Made by a program: the position numbers and the translations under genes
The notes under the pieces: generated by a model
Told to the model about the DNA's origin: nothing
The model's input: the letters and a program-made list of their open reading frames with translations, nothing else
Database searches by the model: none
NCBI GenBank assembly: GCA_949130485.1
Contig: OX422199.1
Coordinates: forward strand, 7,384,015 to 7,448,014
Source of the DNA: Agelas oroides
Lineage: Eukaryota; Porifera; Demospongiae; Agelasida; Agelasidae
Length of the DNA stretch: 64,000 nucleotides
Direction of reading: 5' to 3'
In this document: piece by piece, positions 23,001 through 33,535 of the stretch
How positions within the stretch are numbered: position 1 is the stretch's first letter
Layout of the letters: each line of letters begins with the position of its first letter

Positions 23001-26000
23001 CACCAAGCTTAAGACCTTTGGAGCCGTCAATTTTGAACCCTCCTGAGCTGCCTAGTGTTAGTTCAGTCTCTTGCCTCTTGCTTCCAGGGCGTGGGGTCGT
23101 GCACGAGACACACACACTGTCTTCCACCTTGTTGACAACCATACACACTTCACAAGACCAGGAGCCGGCCGGGGGCGCAAACTGTGTCAACAATGACACT
23201 GTTGGAGGTTGTTTCGGATCCAACGGCTTTTCCGAAGCACTAGAAGAACTGCTCAAATTCACATCTGCCTTAGACGTTGGTAGTTTGAATCCTGCTGAAC
23301 TTGAGTTTTTCGTACTGTCTTCTTTTCTTTGTGTACTGGGTCTTGCTGCACCACACGCCACACACGTGTTGTCCGAGGGCTTATTATTGATCATGCATGT
23401 GTCACATGACCAGGACCCCCGTGGAGCTACAAACTGGGAGAGGAGCTTCAGGGGAGGAAGAGGAACCTGAGGGGGGGTAAACGAGAGGGAGAGAGTGTAC
23501 TACGTATTTGGCATACTCTTATTGAAAGTGAATGTGTGAATGAGCATCTAACTTGAATACCATTGTCAAATGGCAGCACAGCATAGGGGGTGGGGTAGGG
23601 GTAGGGTTAGGATTAGAGAACAACGAAAGATCAAAAGGAAATCAAAGGCACTATTAAGCCTTTGATGGCAATCCTGGACATCTCTAATTCGGACAACAGT
23701 TGGTTGCACAAGTTCAACTCTCCACGCTGTAGTCTTTCCTAAGCTCCTACGCACGTACCTTTGCGACTTCTTCTTCTTCATCTGTGAGATCAATGACTTC
23801 ACACGGTGCTGCCTTCCCTTTCTTTCCTCCTAGCTGAAACTCAGGTTGCTTCAAGATTTGTTCGACACTGACTGATTTCAGTGGTGGCAGGGGGTTCGCT
23901 TGTGGTAGCTTAGGTTTAGCAAGAGGAGGGCGGAGGGGAGGGAGTGAGGGGGGAGCAAGGGAAGGGAGAGGGACGGAGGAAGGTTGGAGTTTCATTGTTG
24001 TTGCTTTACAGTTCTTGGGAGCACTAAAACTGAAGGGAAGAGGTCCTGACTGTGTGTGGGTGTGTGATGGGGTGGAGGGGGGAGGGGAGTACAAAGTGCT
24101 ACACGATATAACGTACAAACCAATACCTTGACCCACAAAATCCATCACATGCCCCTCAAGTACATAATAAACTACCTAGCACTGCATCAATACATACTGT
24201 AGGAATAAGCGAAAGATGAGCTATAGACAGCCATACACTGTGTACAGTGGGAAGGTACCTCAAGGCCACACCCACCATCCCTAGCAACACAATGGCTAAC
24301 TCCTCACCTGTTGTCCAGCGGAGGAAGTGGTGGAGTCTGTACCAAGTGGTTTGGGTGTAGCAAATGAGAAAGAGGAAGAGGAGGAGCTTGTTGCCATAGG
24401 AACAGAAAGGGGTTGGGCAGTGGTTGTGGGAGGTGATTGGGCAGCCTGTATGTGTGTTAAGTGTTGATAATATGGTGAAATGAAGGATTCCAATTAGTGC
24501 ACTCTCTCCACACACCTTGAGTTGTGCTGTGAATAAGAAGGAAGGCACGTTGCTTGCGAGGGGGACGGCTGGGGGTAGTTCCATGGGGTTCACTTCGGAG
24601 GAAGAGTCTTTACGAGAGACATGGCGAGGAGAGCGGTGGGAACGCATCTTACCACCTCCCTGTGTGAGAGGGGAGGGAGGGAGGGAAGAAGGGAGGGAGG
24701 GAAGAAGGGAGGGAGGGAGGGGGAGGGGAGGGAAGGTATGGAGGAGGGGGAGGAAAGGAGGGAGTAAGAACAAGTTGTCTGTTGATAATTTTCTTGTTTG
24801 TCAAACTAGCAGAAACCAAGGCACATACCTGTGATAAGCTTGCATGAAACACAGGTGAGAACTTGGCTGCAGGAGGAGGAGGCTCAGTCCCACTGCCACG
24901 CCCCCCACCAGGTAATGCCTGCTGGGACGAGGACACAGGGGGAGATGCTTGTCTCAGAGGGGGCGCAGAGAACGTTAAACTCCCTAGCGTGCTCGCTTGA
25001 GACGTGGAAAGGGCCCCAAACTGGAGTCCACTTGTTGGTAACTGAGGTAAGGGGATTTCCCTACTTGTAGTGGCCCCACCCCTCGGCTGTAACTGTAACG
25101 AACCCTGGGGGTGTGGCCCTTCCTTTGGTAACAAGGAACTAGCGCTTGTACTCCAGGATGTAGCCGGGGGTAATTCAGTCGATAATTCTCTTGTTCTCAC
25201 TTGATGAAAGGAGAAAAACTCCGTACCCTCGGCTTTCGAATCATTCCGTGTTAATACTGACTTCTCATTGGGTACAATAACGGGAGCATGTATGTTTGAG
25301 ACGTGGGCGTGTGACGGTGTGAGGAGGGGGGTGACAGGGGGAGGGGAGAGGATGCTGGAGGAGGGGTGGTTTGATCTCCTCCGCTTAGCAGGCTGCGTGG
25401 GAGGAGGTAGGGAGATGAACGTGTGTGTGTGTAGGGGAGAGTGTGAAGGTGTGCGTGTGTGTAGGGGAGAGTGTGAAGGTGTGCGTGTGCAAGTGAAGGT
25501 GGACTCCACACATCCAATACCCACTGACCACTCCTCTTAGCCCCCCACCTACCCGCTGCATAGCTGATGAATCGTACGGTTCTCCCCTCAACGGCAGCTT
25601 CCTGGCATCAGACAGAGGCGAGCTCAGACATTCCAGCGTTTCTAAGATCTTCTTGGCTGTGTGGCTGGATACAGATTGTTGGTCTCTGCCTCCAGCCGGC
25701 CGTGCCTTCACAGTGTGACGGATGAGAGGGACCTATTGGTGTGTGTGTGCAGGGGTGGAGGAGGGAGGAATGATGGAGGGAAGGGAGTACTGTCTACCCT
25801 CATTCCCAGACCACCTTCATCAGTCATGGGAATGAGGCTTCACTCAACTCACACCCTCATTCCCAGACCACCTTCATCTGTCATGGGAATGAGGCTTCAC
25901 TCAACTCACACCCTCATTCCCAGACCACCATCTGTCATGGGAATGAGGATTCACTCAACTCACACCCTCATTCCCAGGCCACCTTCATCTGTCATGGGAA

Positions 26001-28788
26001 TGAGGCTTCACTCAACTCACACCCTCATTCCCAGGCCACCTTCATCTGTCATGGGAATGAGGATTCACTCAACTCACACCCTCATTCCCAGACCACCATC
26101 TGTCATGGGAATGAGGATTCACTCAACTCACACCCTCATTCCCAGGCCACCTTCATCTGTCATGGGAATGAGGCTTCACTCAACTCACGCCCTCATTCCC
26201 AGGCCACCTTCATCTGTCATGGGAATGAGGCTTCACTCAACTCACACCCTCATTCCCAGACCACCATCTGTCATGGGAATGAGGATTCACTCAACTCACA
26301 CCCTCATTCCCAGGCCACCTTCATTGGTCATGGGAATGAGGCTTCACTCAACTCACACCCTCATTCCCAGACCACCATCTGTCATGGGAATGAGGATTCA
26401 CTCAACTCACACCCTCATTCCCAGGCCACCTTCATTGGTCATGGGAATGAGGCTTCACTCAACTCACACCCTCATTCCCAGGCCACCTTCATTGGTCATG
26501 GGAATGAGGCTTCACTCAACTCACATTGGGCGGACTGGGATCTGTCCTCGGTCTCTTGACCCTCAGCCTCTGTCCCGCTGCCATCCCACCATATGAGGTG
26601 CGCCCGGAATAGAATGGAGACTGAAAGGGGCTTCGGCTGAGGGAAATGTCCGTATACAGACGTGAGGGAGTGGTGAACGCAGCAATGGAAAAAGCCGGTC
26701 CGGGAGTGCTGGTGTGGGGGCGTGACAGTGTTGGTCTAGGGGTATCAGAGAGGGGGCGGGGTCTGTGATCTTGGGACAGGGTCTCCCCTGTGTGTGGGGG
26801 CTCCATAATCCTGGCGTGGTGGCGAACTGTACTTGTGTCGGTCATTTCAACCTATATACAAGAGAAAGAGCATGTGATCAAAACACAAGCGAGCAATGAC
26901 AAGCTGTTAAACAGCTTGCAGAAATAAACACACATAAATTCAGACTAGTGCATGCGAGAGGAAGGTGGAAGGAGTTGCTAGGATTGAGCCAGCGCACTGG
27001 GTTATGACGACCCCCCCTCCCCCCCCCCCGAGGAGAGGAGTACCAGTCCTCTCCTCGGGGGAGAGGGGGATGAGGGTACTGTTAGGTAATGTTACACAGT
27101 GTGGTAGCTCAGACAAGGCTGAAACGATTCGTGTTTCACAGAGTTCAACAACTCTCAACTCTCCAAGGTATTAAGTCATCATTGCCACCACACTCAGAAA
27201 CCACGGTAAAACCGTTGACCTTTCCACACACTGTCTGCGATATCAATGATTAAGAATATACTCACGTCTTTATCCTGCAGAGGGCTGACTTGAGGCGTGG
27301 AGGTCGTAATGGGCCGAGTGGAAAAAAGCTTGTGGCTAAAAACAGAAGTAGACGAGGTCATCAATCTGTTACTAAAAATAGAACCAGGGCTGGGAGTTCC
27401 TTCGGCAGCCTTGGACAAGACTTTATAGGTGGGATTTTGGATCTGTTCCACTACATGTACAGGCTCCGCAATGGCAGAGGAGGAGGGCAGAGATGAACTG
27501 GCCTGTGCCAATCTTGTCCCACCTCGGGGATGAGAGTGGGAAGGTCTTGAGTCAATGTTCCCCAGCCTGGTCGGCTGTCTCTCTTCTCTTGTTATTGGAG
27601 ATAACTGTCTCGCCACATTCACTCCGCAGGCGGGGTTTCCCCTACTGCTCATGTCACTGTCATCCTCTGCCACCCAACTCTCCTCACTCTCCTTGCTGTC
27701 CTCCTCCTGGCCCATGCCACCTGCACCACCTTCCATACCAGTTCTTGGTCCAGACACAACTGACGTCGCACATTCCAGCAATTGTCTTGAAGGTCCTGCA
27801 ACCAGTTTTGCAGCTGGCGTGGCAAACTGCGGGATCAGTCCGTCGTTTTGGAACGGGGAAAGATTGCTGCGGTCAGCACTGAGTAAGTTTTCACCCCCTG
27901 AACGACCATTCCTGGTTGAAATTGAAGTTGATTGTGACCACCCCGCTGGGTCTTCAGGGTGGACCATCGGCCTATCCCCTGGGGTCAGTGGTTTCCCATT
28001 GGGATCTTCTCCGTAGCCTAGATAGTTCCACCAAGAAGAGGGAGCGAGCCAGTCCTTCACACGAGATGCAACGTTCTGGTAGTGGAGGAGGAAGGAAAGA
28101 AGAGGGAAGTCGTGGTTTCAGTTAAGAGGAAAATAAACACATAAGACGAACTTTGGCACATCATCGGCTACCAATAGCAAAGCTTGATTACTAACCTAGA
28201 AGTGAGGTCAATCGTAGAGAAGTGACATTAGTAATGAGTAAGCGTGAACACTATGCAGCTAAATATGAGCTTCTGGTATAGCTTCAGGTCCGGTATTGCA
28301 GTTAGAATGGTGAAATTTTACAAGACAACGTCAAGATGTAGGTACCAAAAATTTAACACCTGCCGACATAGTACCACCGTAACCAACTTCCTCACCTGGA
28401 CTGTTTGACAAGCCATAAATTTCCCCCCACCTTCTTTGTGTGTGGAGGATGGCAAGAGGAGGGACCCTCGTCGACCATGTTTGTCACAGCTAAGTCAACA
28501 TACTTGCTCAAGTGTCAGAATTACACTGCCATCAGAATAGTCCCACTCTACCTTACGTCAATAGTGCAAGAAAATCTTGTCACTTCTCAGCGATACATCC
28601 GATGCGAATTTATGTATGACAAGTTTTCATAATTATCTTGTTCCTAATGTTTACACACATCAACGTTCAAATGAACCCCCCAGCCTACCCTTACGCTTCC
28701 TACACATCTTCACTCAACTCACCTTCGTCGTCTCGTAAGGTTTAGGGCGCCCCTGCCTCTGGTGACCTTTGTCTTTCAAATGGGACAT
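20025..28788 (-). CDS. NUP153: Nucleoporin NUP153
   Basis: Ten exons (minus strand): 28,788-28,723, 28,075-27,266, 26,851-26,525, 25,732-25,553, 25,392-24,829, 24,659-24,516, 24,445-24,308, 24,049-23,759, 23,466-21,816 and 20,743-20,025. They give 1,629 residues; human NUP153 has 1,475. Diagnostic stretches in human order: the N-terminal amphipathic segment (NVASRVKDWL), SPFYSGRTSYGG, SSHTAKKILETLECLSSPLS, GGGKMRSHR, three RanBP2-type zinc fingers (about residues 856-883, 941-968 and 1,013-1,040, each W-x-C-x2-C..C-x2-C), a long Ser/Gly/FG-type region, and the basic tail IIRKARRRKA that fits an importin-binding end. It belongs to the nuclear basket of the pore. It has three fingers where human has four. 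The last exon holds four 19-residue repeats (PLGGMFTAGTQDSKNSSG) at 20,199-20,430. Most junctions are phase 0. Confidence 0.95.
20805..21281. mobile_element. Pogo/Tigger-like MITE in NUP153 intron 9
   Basis: The left end reads cagtggaaccca..agcggacacc. The right end, reverse-complemented, reads cagtggaaccctgcttaacg and is followed by ta. The CAGTGGAACC terminus and multiple ggtgtccgttaa-type words resemble pogo/Tigger ends (established knowledge of that superfamily). There is no transposase. Confidence 0.65.
25799..26525. repeat. 57/54-bp minisatellite in NUP153 intron 3
   Basis: About 13 units start ccctcattcccag and end cttcactcaactcaca. Some lack 3 bp. Each unit contains an internal inverted pair (ctcattcccag and catgggaatgag). 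Both unit lengths are multiples of three, which produces a long but meaningless plus-strand frame. On the minus strand every unit carries gtgagttgagtgaagcc, the exact text of the exon 3 donor at 26,524. Confidence 0.95.
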
Positions 28789-29040
28789 ATTCCAGTCGAC
28801 ACCCCTCCCCTTTTCGTCCCCACTCGGCCTGATAACTTCTTAGTCTTATCTCGTCCTTGTTGCGCCTTTATCCCGTAGGGTCGTCACCAGAAGTCTACTC
28901 TACAGCGACAGTTTCACCGTTCTTTCTCGCTTTTTTACCGACCGTATGTGCCATGTGGCTCAGCCCGCTTAGTTATTCGCACGTGACCTAAATAACCAAA
29001 CCTGATTGGATAACTAGGAAATTAGTATCGTCTGTGGAAA
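28789..29040. promoter_or_regulatory. Shared head-to-head promoter region NUP153/TRNAU1AP
   Basis: Only 252 bp separate the NUP153 ATG (minus) from the TRNAU1AP ATG (plus), so both promoters must lie here or in the first exons. The interval has no clear TATA box. It holds ccatgtggctcag and attcgcacgtgacc near 28,950-28,990. Confidence 0.6.
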
Positions 29041-32000
29041 ATGGCGAGTCGGCTCGAAGATTCTTCTACGAAAGAGAGTGCGCCTGGCAAAGGCGGGTCG
29101 TGTCAGGTGTGGATGGGAGATGTAAGTGACCACATTGAATATCCGAGGTAACGTTACTACAAGAATAGATGGCGGTTTGTTCTGCTAGCCGAGCAAAGTT
29201 AGCTTCGTCACGAGTCTTGCGTCTTTGCCACGTGGTCTTGACTTGCCCAAATTTGCCTGGATTTCTCCTCGGTTCGGAGGCTACAAGGAGAAGGTATTTT
29301 ATCTTGTGTCTCTCAATAGTCTTCAAAAGTGTACGCAATGTTGAGGGGGGATCATCAAACAAAACTATGGGAAGGGAGTTCCAACTAAATTGGAGAGAAC
29401 TCTGCAGGATTTCTTGGGGGTATCTAGGGAATTAGCTTATTCCTTCGATCCCACTTTATTTGTGGTGGTAAGTGTCTCTACTCAGGACCAACAGAACACA
29501 CAATCCTCCCTGTACCACCTTGCTAAACATCTACCTTTACAAAGGAGATACTTGTACATTTATAATCTTGTCTTTACAAAGTGTGATGAACACTGTTTGC
29601 ACGAAGATACATGTGAAACTCTGCCAAAATTAGCAGAATGGTTGACTACACCTCACCACCGAGAGGATTGCTTACATAGTGTTGGGTGTGGCGTCAACTT
29701 AATTTGCTTTGATTCTGCATACGGGATTTCATCTCATTTCTAACCCTTTGGGCTCAACTGCACCCAGATACAAGGTTTGGGGCTATACTATCTATTAGGG
29801 CTGCCACGATATATCGTATGTCGTTATGTCATGACATAAAGTAGTCTTGACATGATATGACATAAGCCAAGTCTGTATCGATAGTTTTAAACAGTGTGTA
29901 TTTGCGTAATTACTTAGCTTGGATTTACCTGGACACACAAGAAGCTGACATGAAATATAGGAAATTTGAGCCAGCAAACCAATATTCCTACTTGTGAAAG
30001 GTCACTTGTACTCGTAACTTACCAAACACTAGCATACTAAGTTAATGAGTCACTTATGACTTTTCATGAAGTGATAGATTACACTTCAGAAATGAACCTC
30101 ATGTCACGACATATCGTCATATCATGACATAAAATTACATGACATATGATATAAAATTTAGCAATGTCATGGCAGCCCTATGGTTTTACATATAAAACCC
30201 ATCTTGCAGCAGTCTTGATAGTCACACCTTAATTCACTTGGGTCATTACACTAAGCAAAGCAAACCATGGGAGAGCGACTTGTCTTAAATTGTCATCAAG
30301 AACCCTAAAAACTTGGCTGTTAGTTACAGGTGGGGTAGCTACGTACTGTGGGAAGTCACTAACTCCCACAGCTACTAGTGAACATCACACGTATCCTAAT
30401 CCCCCGAAGTAGCGTGCATGATTATCAAACATCTGAACACTCTTAGGTGGCTGTGTTCAGATCATATATAGCCACAATAATCGTAAGCCAGCGACCTTTG
30501 TGTGATTTGAGCATGGATCGTGGAAATAAAGGGCCTGGGGGTGGAGAGGGCGTTTCAGCCGGATGGAGACATGGCTGGCACCTTCCTTATGAACCCTGAC
30601 CTCTGCTAGGAGAAATAGCTGCACTATGCAGTAATGGCAGCTGAAATACTGACTCACATTCGTCTCTACAAGTAACCTCTGCTACTGATAGATGACAAGC
30701 TAGGTAAATTGTAGGAAGGCATGGAGACGAAGAAAGGATTATAATGCTAAGCTAGGCCCGGGACAAGGGACCTTCTCATATACGAGCCTGGGAACAAGGC
30801 TGGCACACTGCTAGTTTAATCCTAGCAGTGCTTGTGTTAGGGGAGATCACTGCACAAACTGATCAATGGTCATGTGAGGTGTATTATAATGATATTCAAT
30901 CTGATTGGTCAATGATCATGTGAGGTGTATTATAATGATATTCATTACTCAGTTGGAGCACTATATGGATGTTGACTTTATTGTGTCCATGTTTGAGCAA
31001 ATGGGCGTCCGACTGAACAGCGTGTGCAGGCTTAGAAAATATGGGTATGTGTGTGTGTGTGAGGGGGGAGGGGCCATGTGATTGTGTGTGTACTATTTTG
31101 CTGGCATGATAGCTAATGACTTGTCTTGCAGGGCGCCAGCAAAGTTTGCGTTCCTGGAGTTGGCAGATCCCTCCCAGCTGGACTGGGTTCTAAGCCTCAA
31201 CAACTGGCCCATACCTCAGTGCCCCACGGTCAGCCAATCGTCATGTGACTTTAGTGTCCTGCTAGCCTCATACCCAGGCCATGTACAGGTAGGAGAGTTT
31301 GCCTCCAGACCTGGGTATGAGGCTAGCGTCCTGCGTTTTAGTGTGACTGAGTGAAGTCTTGTGGGTAGGTGAGCTTCTCTGTTGATCTTTCACACAGAAA
31401 CGGTTCGTATTAAACCATGCTGGATCAAAATAGTAAGTCATGTGATCCTCCATTGAGTAGTTGAAGACCACGCCCCTTTCCTCTGCAGCTCTTCCAAAAC
31501 AGTGGAACAGAGTAACGACACACCTTACGTGTATAGTGTCTTTGTTGCTGGTTTCTCCCGCACACAAGTGGACGATCAAAAACTCTTTGTAAGTGAAAAT
31601 ACAGCTGCTACTATTAAGGAATGTAGTGTAATTTTGTACGCTATATAGCATTAGTATTGTGTCTCCTCCCTCCTCCCCTTCCCCTCTCCTTCCTCCCTCC
31701 TTCCTCCCTCCTCCCCCTTCCTCCCTCCTCCCCCCTTCCTCCCTCCTCCCCCCTTCCTCCCTCCTCCCCCTTCCTCCCTCTTCCCCCCTTCCTCCCCCTT
31801 CCTCCCTCCTCCCCCCTTCCTCCCTCCTCCCCCTTCCTCCCTCCTCCCCCCTTCCTCCCTCCTCCCCCCTTCCTCCCTCCTCCCCCTTCCTCCCTCCTCC
31901 CCCCTTCCTCCCTCCTTCCCTTCCTCTCCCCTCCCCTTCCTCCCTCCTTCCCCTTCCTCCCCCCTCCCCTTCCTTGCCTCTCTCCTTCCTCCCTCCTTTG

Positions 32001-33379
32001 CCCCTCTCCTTCCTCCATTGCAGGAAGTTTTCAGTGCCAGGTACCCATCCACTACCAGTGCTCGTGGTACGTAAGAACACTGTTTAGTACCACATTCTAA
32101 TTATCAAAATTTCCAACGAACAGTTTACTATAGTTTACTACATAGTTAGTTAGTTTACTGTGTTTCACACACTCATAGTTGGTCTGGACAAATGGGGAAG
32201 ACACAAGAACTTTGGTTTCGTTCAAATGTCTGACATGGCTGAGAGGATTCGCTGCATTGAGCAGATGAATGGCCAGGTTGTGGAGGAACTGGGCCACAAA
32301 CCAATCACTGTCAAACCTGCCTCCACCAACACCACCTACTCACACGTCCCCAGGTACGTTGTCTTTCGGGTCTTTTTGTGTCCAGGTAACTTGTAGATGG
32401 GTAAGGCCAGCCACCATGCATATATAACTAGCTGATTTATTGCATGAGACAGCAGTTCCCATCTCCTGGTTGACCACCTTAGCGCAGCTGATGAGGCCTG
32501 GTATTTGTTGCAACACATCAGTGACTCTGCGTAACAACTACACCACACAGACCTGCCTTTTAGCAGGAGATATACGTGGTTCATGGATTGTTCATACATG
32601 ATAATCAAGATATTGTTCTTATTATTGCCCACCATGCATATTAGTGTATGATAATCAAGGTATTGTTCCTATTATTGCCCACCATGCATATTAGTGTATG
32701 ATAATCAAGATATATTGTTCCTATTATTGCCCACCATGCATATTAGTGTATGATAATCAAGATATTGTTCTTATTATTGCCCACCATGCATATTAGTGTA
32801 TGATAATCAAGATATTGTTCTTATTATTGCCCACCATGCATATATTAGTATATGATAATCAAAGATATTGTTCCTATTATTGCCCACCATCCTCAGTGGT
32901 CCTATGATGCCTGCCATCACTCCAGACACTTCCCTAGCTTCATCCACCCCAACCGACCAATCAAATCACTTGCATACAGAGCCAGAGAGTGACAGTGACG
33001 ATGAGGAAGTTGGTGGGTGTAGCATGATCACATGATTGTCACATGAAATCATTGCATGTATATGTATCCTTTCAGACCCAAATCCCCCCCAAAAATTTGA
33101 AGAACTTAACAAAGAGTATTTCTCACGCGATCAGGTACGAGGTGAACCAGTTGTGTTGATAAGTCACGATGCTTCTCCTTTCTCAGCCAAGCTTCCTCCA
33201 TCCCGCCTCTCCCTCTTACCCCCCTCCCTCCCCACCCCCTCCCTCCTCCTTCCCCCCTCCAGGAGTTATTTCTCTCCATGGAACATTGTCAGTGGCAACC
33301 CTTCCTGTCTCTCAATTCAAAACTTAACTCTAAGAAAATCAAAACTGCTCTAGAAGTCGCCAGTCACTGGAGCCAATAG
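29041..33379 (+). CDS. TRNAU1AP: tRNA selenocysteine 1-associated protein (SECp43)
   Basis: Proposed exons: 29,041-29,121, 30,953-31,044, 31,132-31,228, 31,511-31,588, 32,024-32,066, 32,179-32,353, 32,897-33,012, 33,076-33,134 and 33,263-33,379. The sum is 285 residues, close to human SECp43 (287). RRM1 begins VWMGDLEHYMDVDF, as in the family (WMGDLEPYM). RRM2 begins YSVFVAGFSRTQVDDQKLF and includes KNFGFVQMSD (RNP1). The C-terminal signature ELFLSMEHCQWQPF matches the conserved end. The family binds selenocysteine tRNA and supports selenoprotein synthesis. The 31,228/31,511 junction is the weakest: a better-looking acceptor at 31,488 would need a phase-2 donor I cannot place. Intron 1 is 1.8 kb and intron 4 a polypyrimidine tract. 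Confidence 0.88.
29150..29750. other. Unassigned open frames inside TRNAU1AP intron 1
   Basis: A plus-strand frame at 29,390-29,743 (118 codons, including YIYNLVFTKCDEHCLHEDTC) and a minus-strand frame at 29,362-29,066 (SEPRRNPGKFGQVKTTWQRR) are not low-complexity, but I recognise neither. They could be a host fragment, a retrocopy or chance. Confidence 0.2.
29798..30178. mobile_element. MITE with GGGCTGCCA ends
   Basis: The left end is gggctgccacgatatatcg and the right end tgtcatggcagccc, both next to TA. The interior is rich in atgtcatgacat palindromes. A truncated copy in opposite orientation is at 49,570-49,724, including the shared stretch actaagttaatgagtcactt in reverse. It lies in TRNAU1AP intron 1. 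Confidence 0.8.
31263..31327. mobile_element. 65-bp foldback in TRNAU1AP intron 3
   Basis: ctagcctcatacccagg faces cctgggtatgaggctag. It is a CCTCGTTCCC-family hairpin with almost no spacer, 35 bp downstream of the proposed exon 3 donor. Confidence 0.75.
31660..32018 (+). repeat. Polypyrimidine microsatellite (cctccctccccc)n
   Basis: About 360 bp of C/T only, in short cttcctccctcctcccccc units, immediately before the TRNAU1AP exon 5 acceptor at 32,023. It generates long overlapping Pro/Ser and Gly/Glu/Arg frames that are not genes. Confidence 0.95.
32597..32890 (+). repeat. 50-bp tandem repeat in TRNAU1AP intron 6
   Basis: About six copies of a unit containing atgataatcaagatattg and attattgcccaccatg. 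They stop a few bases before the exon 7 acceptor at 32,896. Confidence 0.9.
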
Positions 33380-33535
33380 CAGAGTGTGTAACACCGAACA
33401 ACTTACAATCATGCAATCAACTATTTATCACCTGCCTACAACATTTTTAGTGTTTATAAAAATTCTGCTTAATTGGAATGGGCACTAAGGGGTTAATCAT
33501 GACCCTTGTGTTACAGGGCAGGAGTTCCTAAGGGG

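Noticed and set aside
22243..23470. Plus-strand frames over the NUP153 zinc-finger exon
   Set aside because: They are antisense shadows of a strongly supported coding exon.
25799..26525. Regularly spaced repeats resembling a CRISPR array (also 38,395-39,917 and 59,886-60,515)
   Set aside because: The units are contiguous with no unique spacers, and the genome is eukaryotic.
25661..26596. Plus-strand open frame of 312 codons with repeats of HSTHTLIPRPPS
   Set aside because: It is the 57/54-bp minisatellite in NUP153 intron 3 read in a frame kept open by unit lengths divisible by three. The true exons lie on the other strand on both sides.
31641..32100. Several overlapping Pro/Ser-rich and Gly/Glu/Arg-rich frames
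   Set aside because: They come from the polypyrimidine tract in TRNAU1AP intron 4 and are open in many frames at once.
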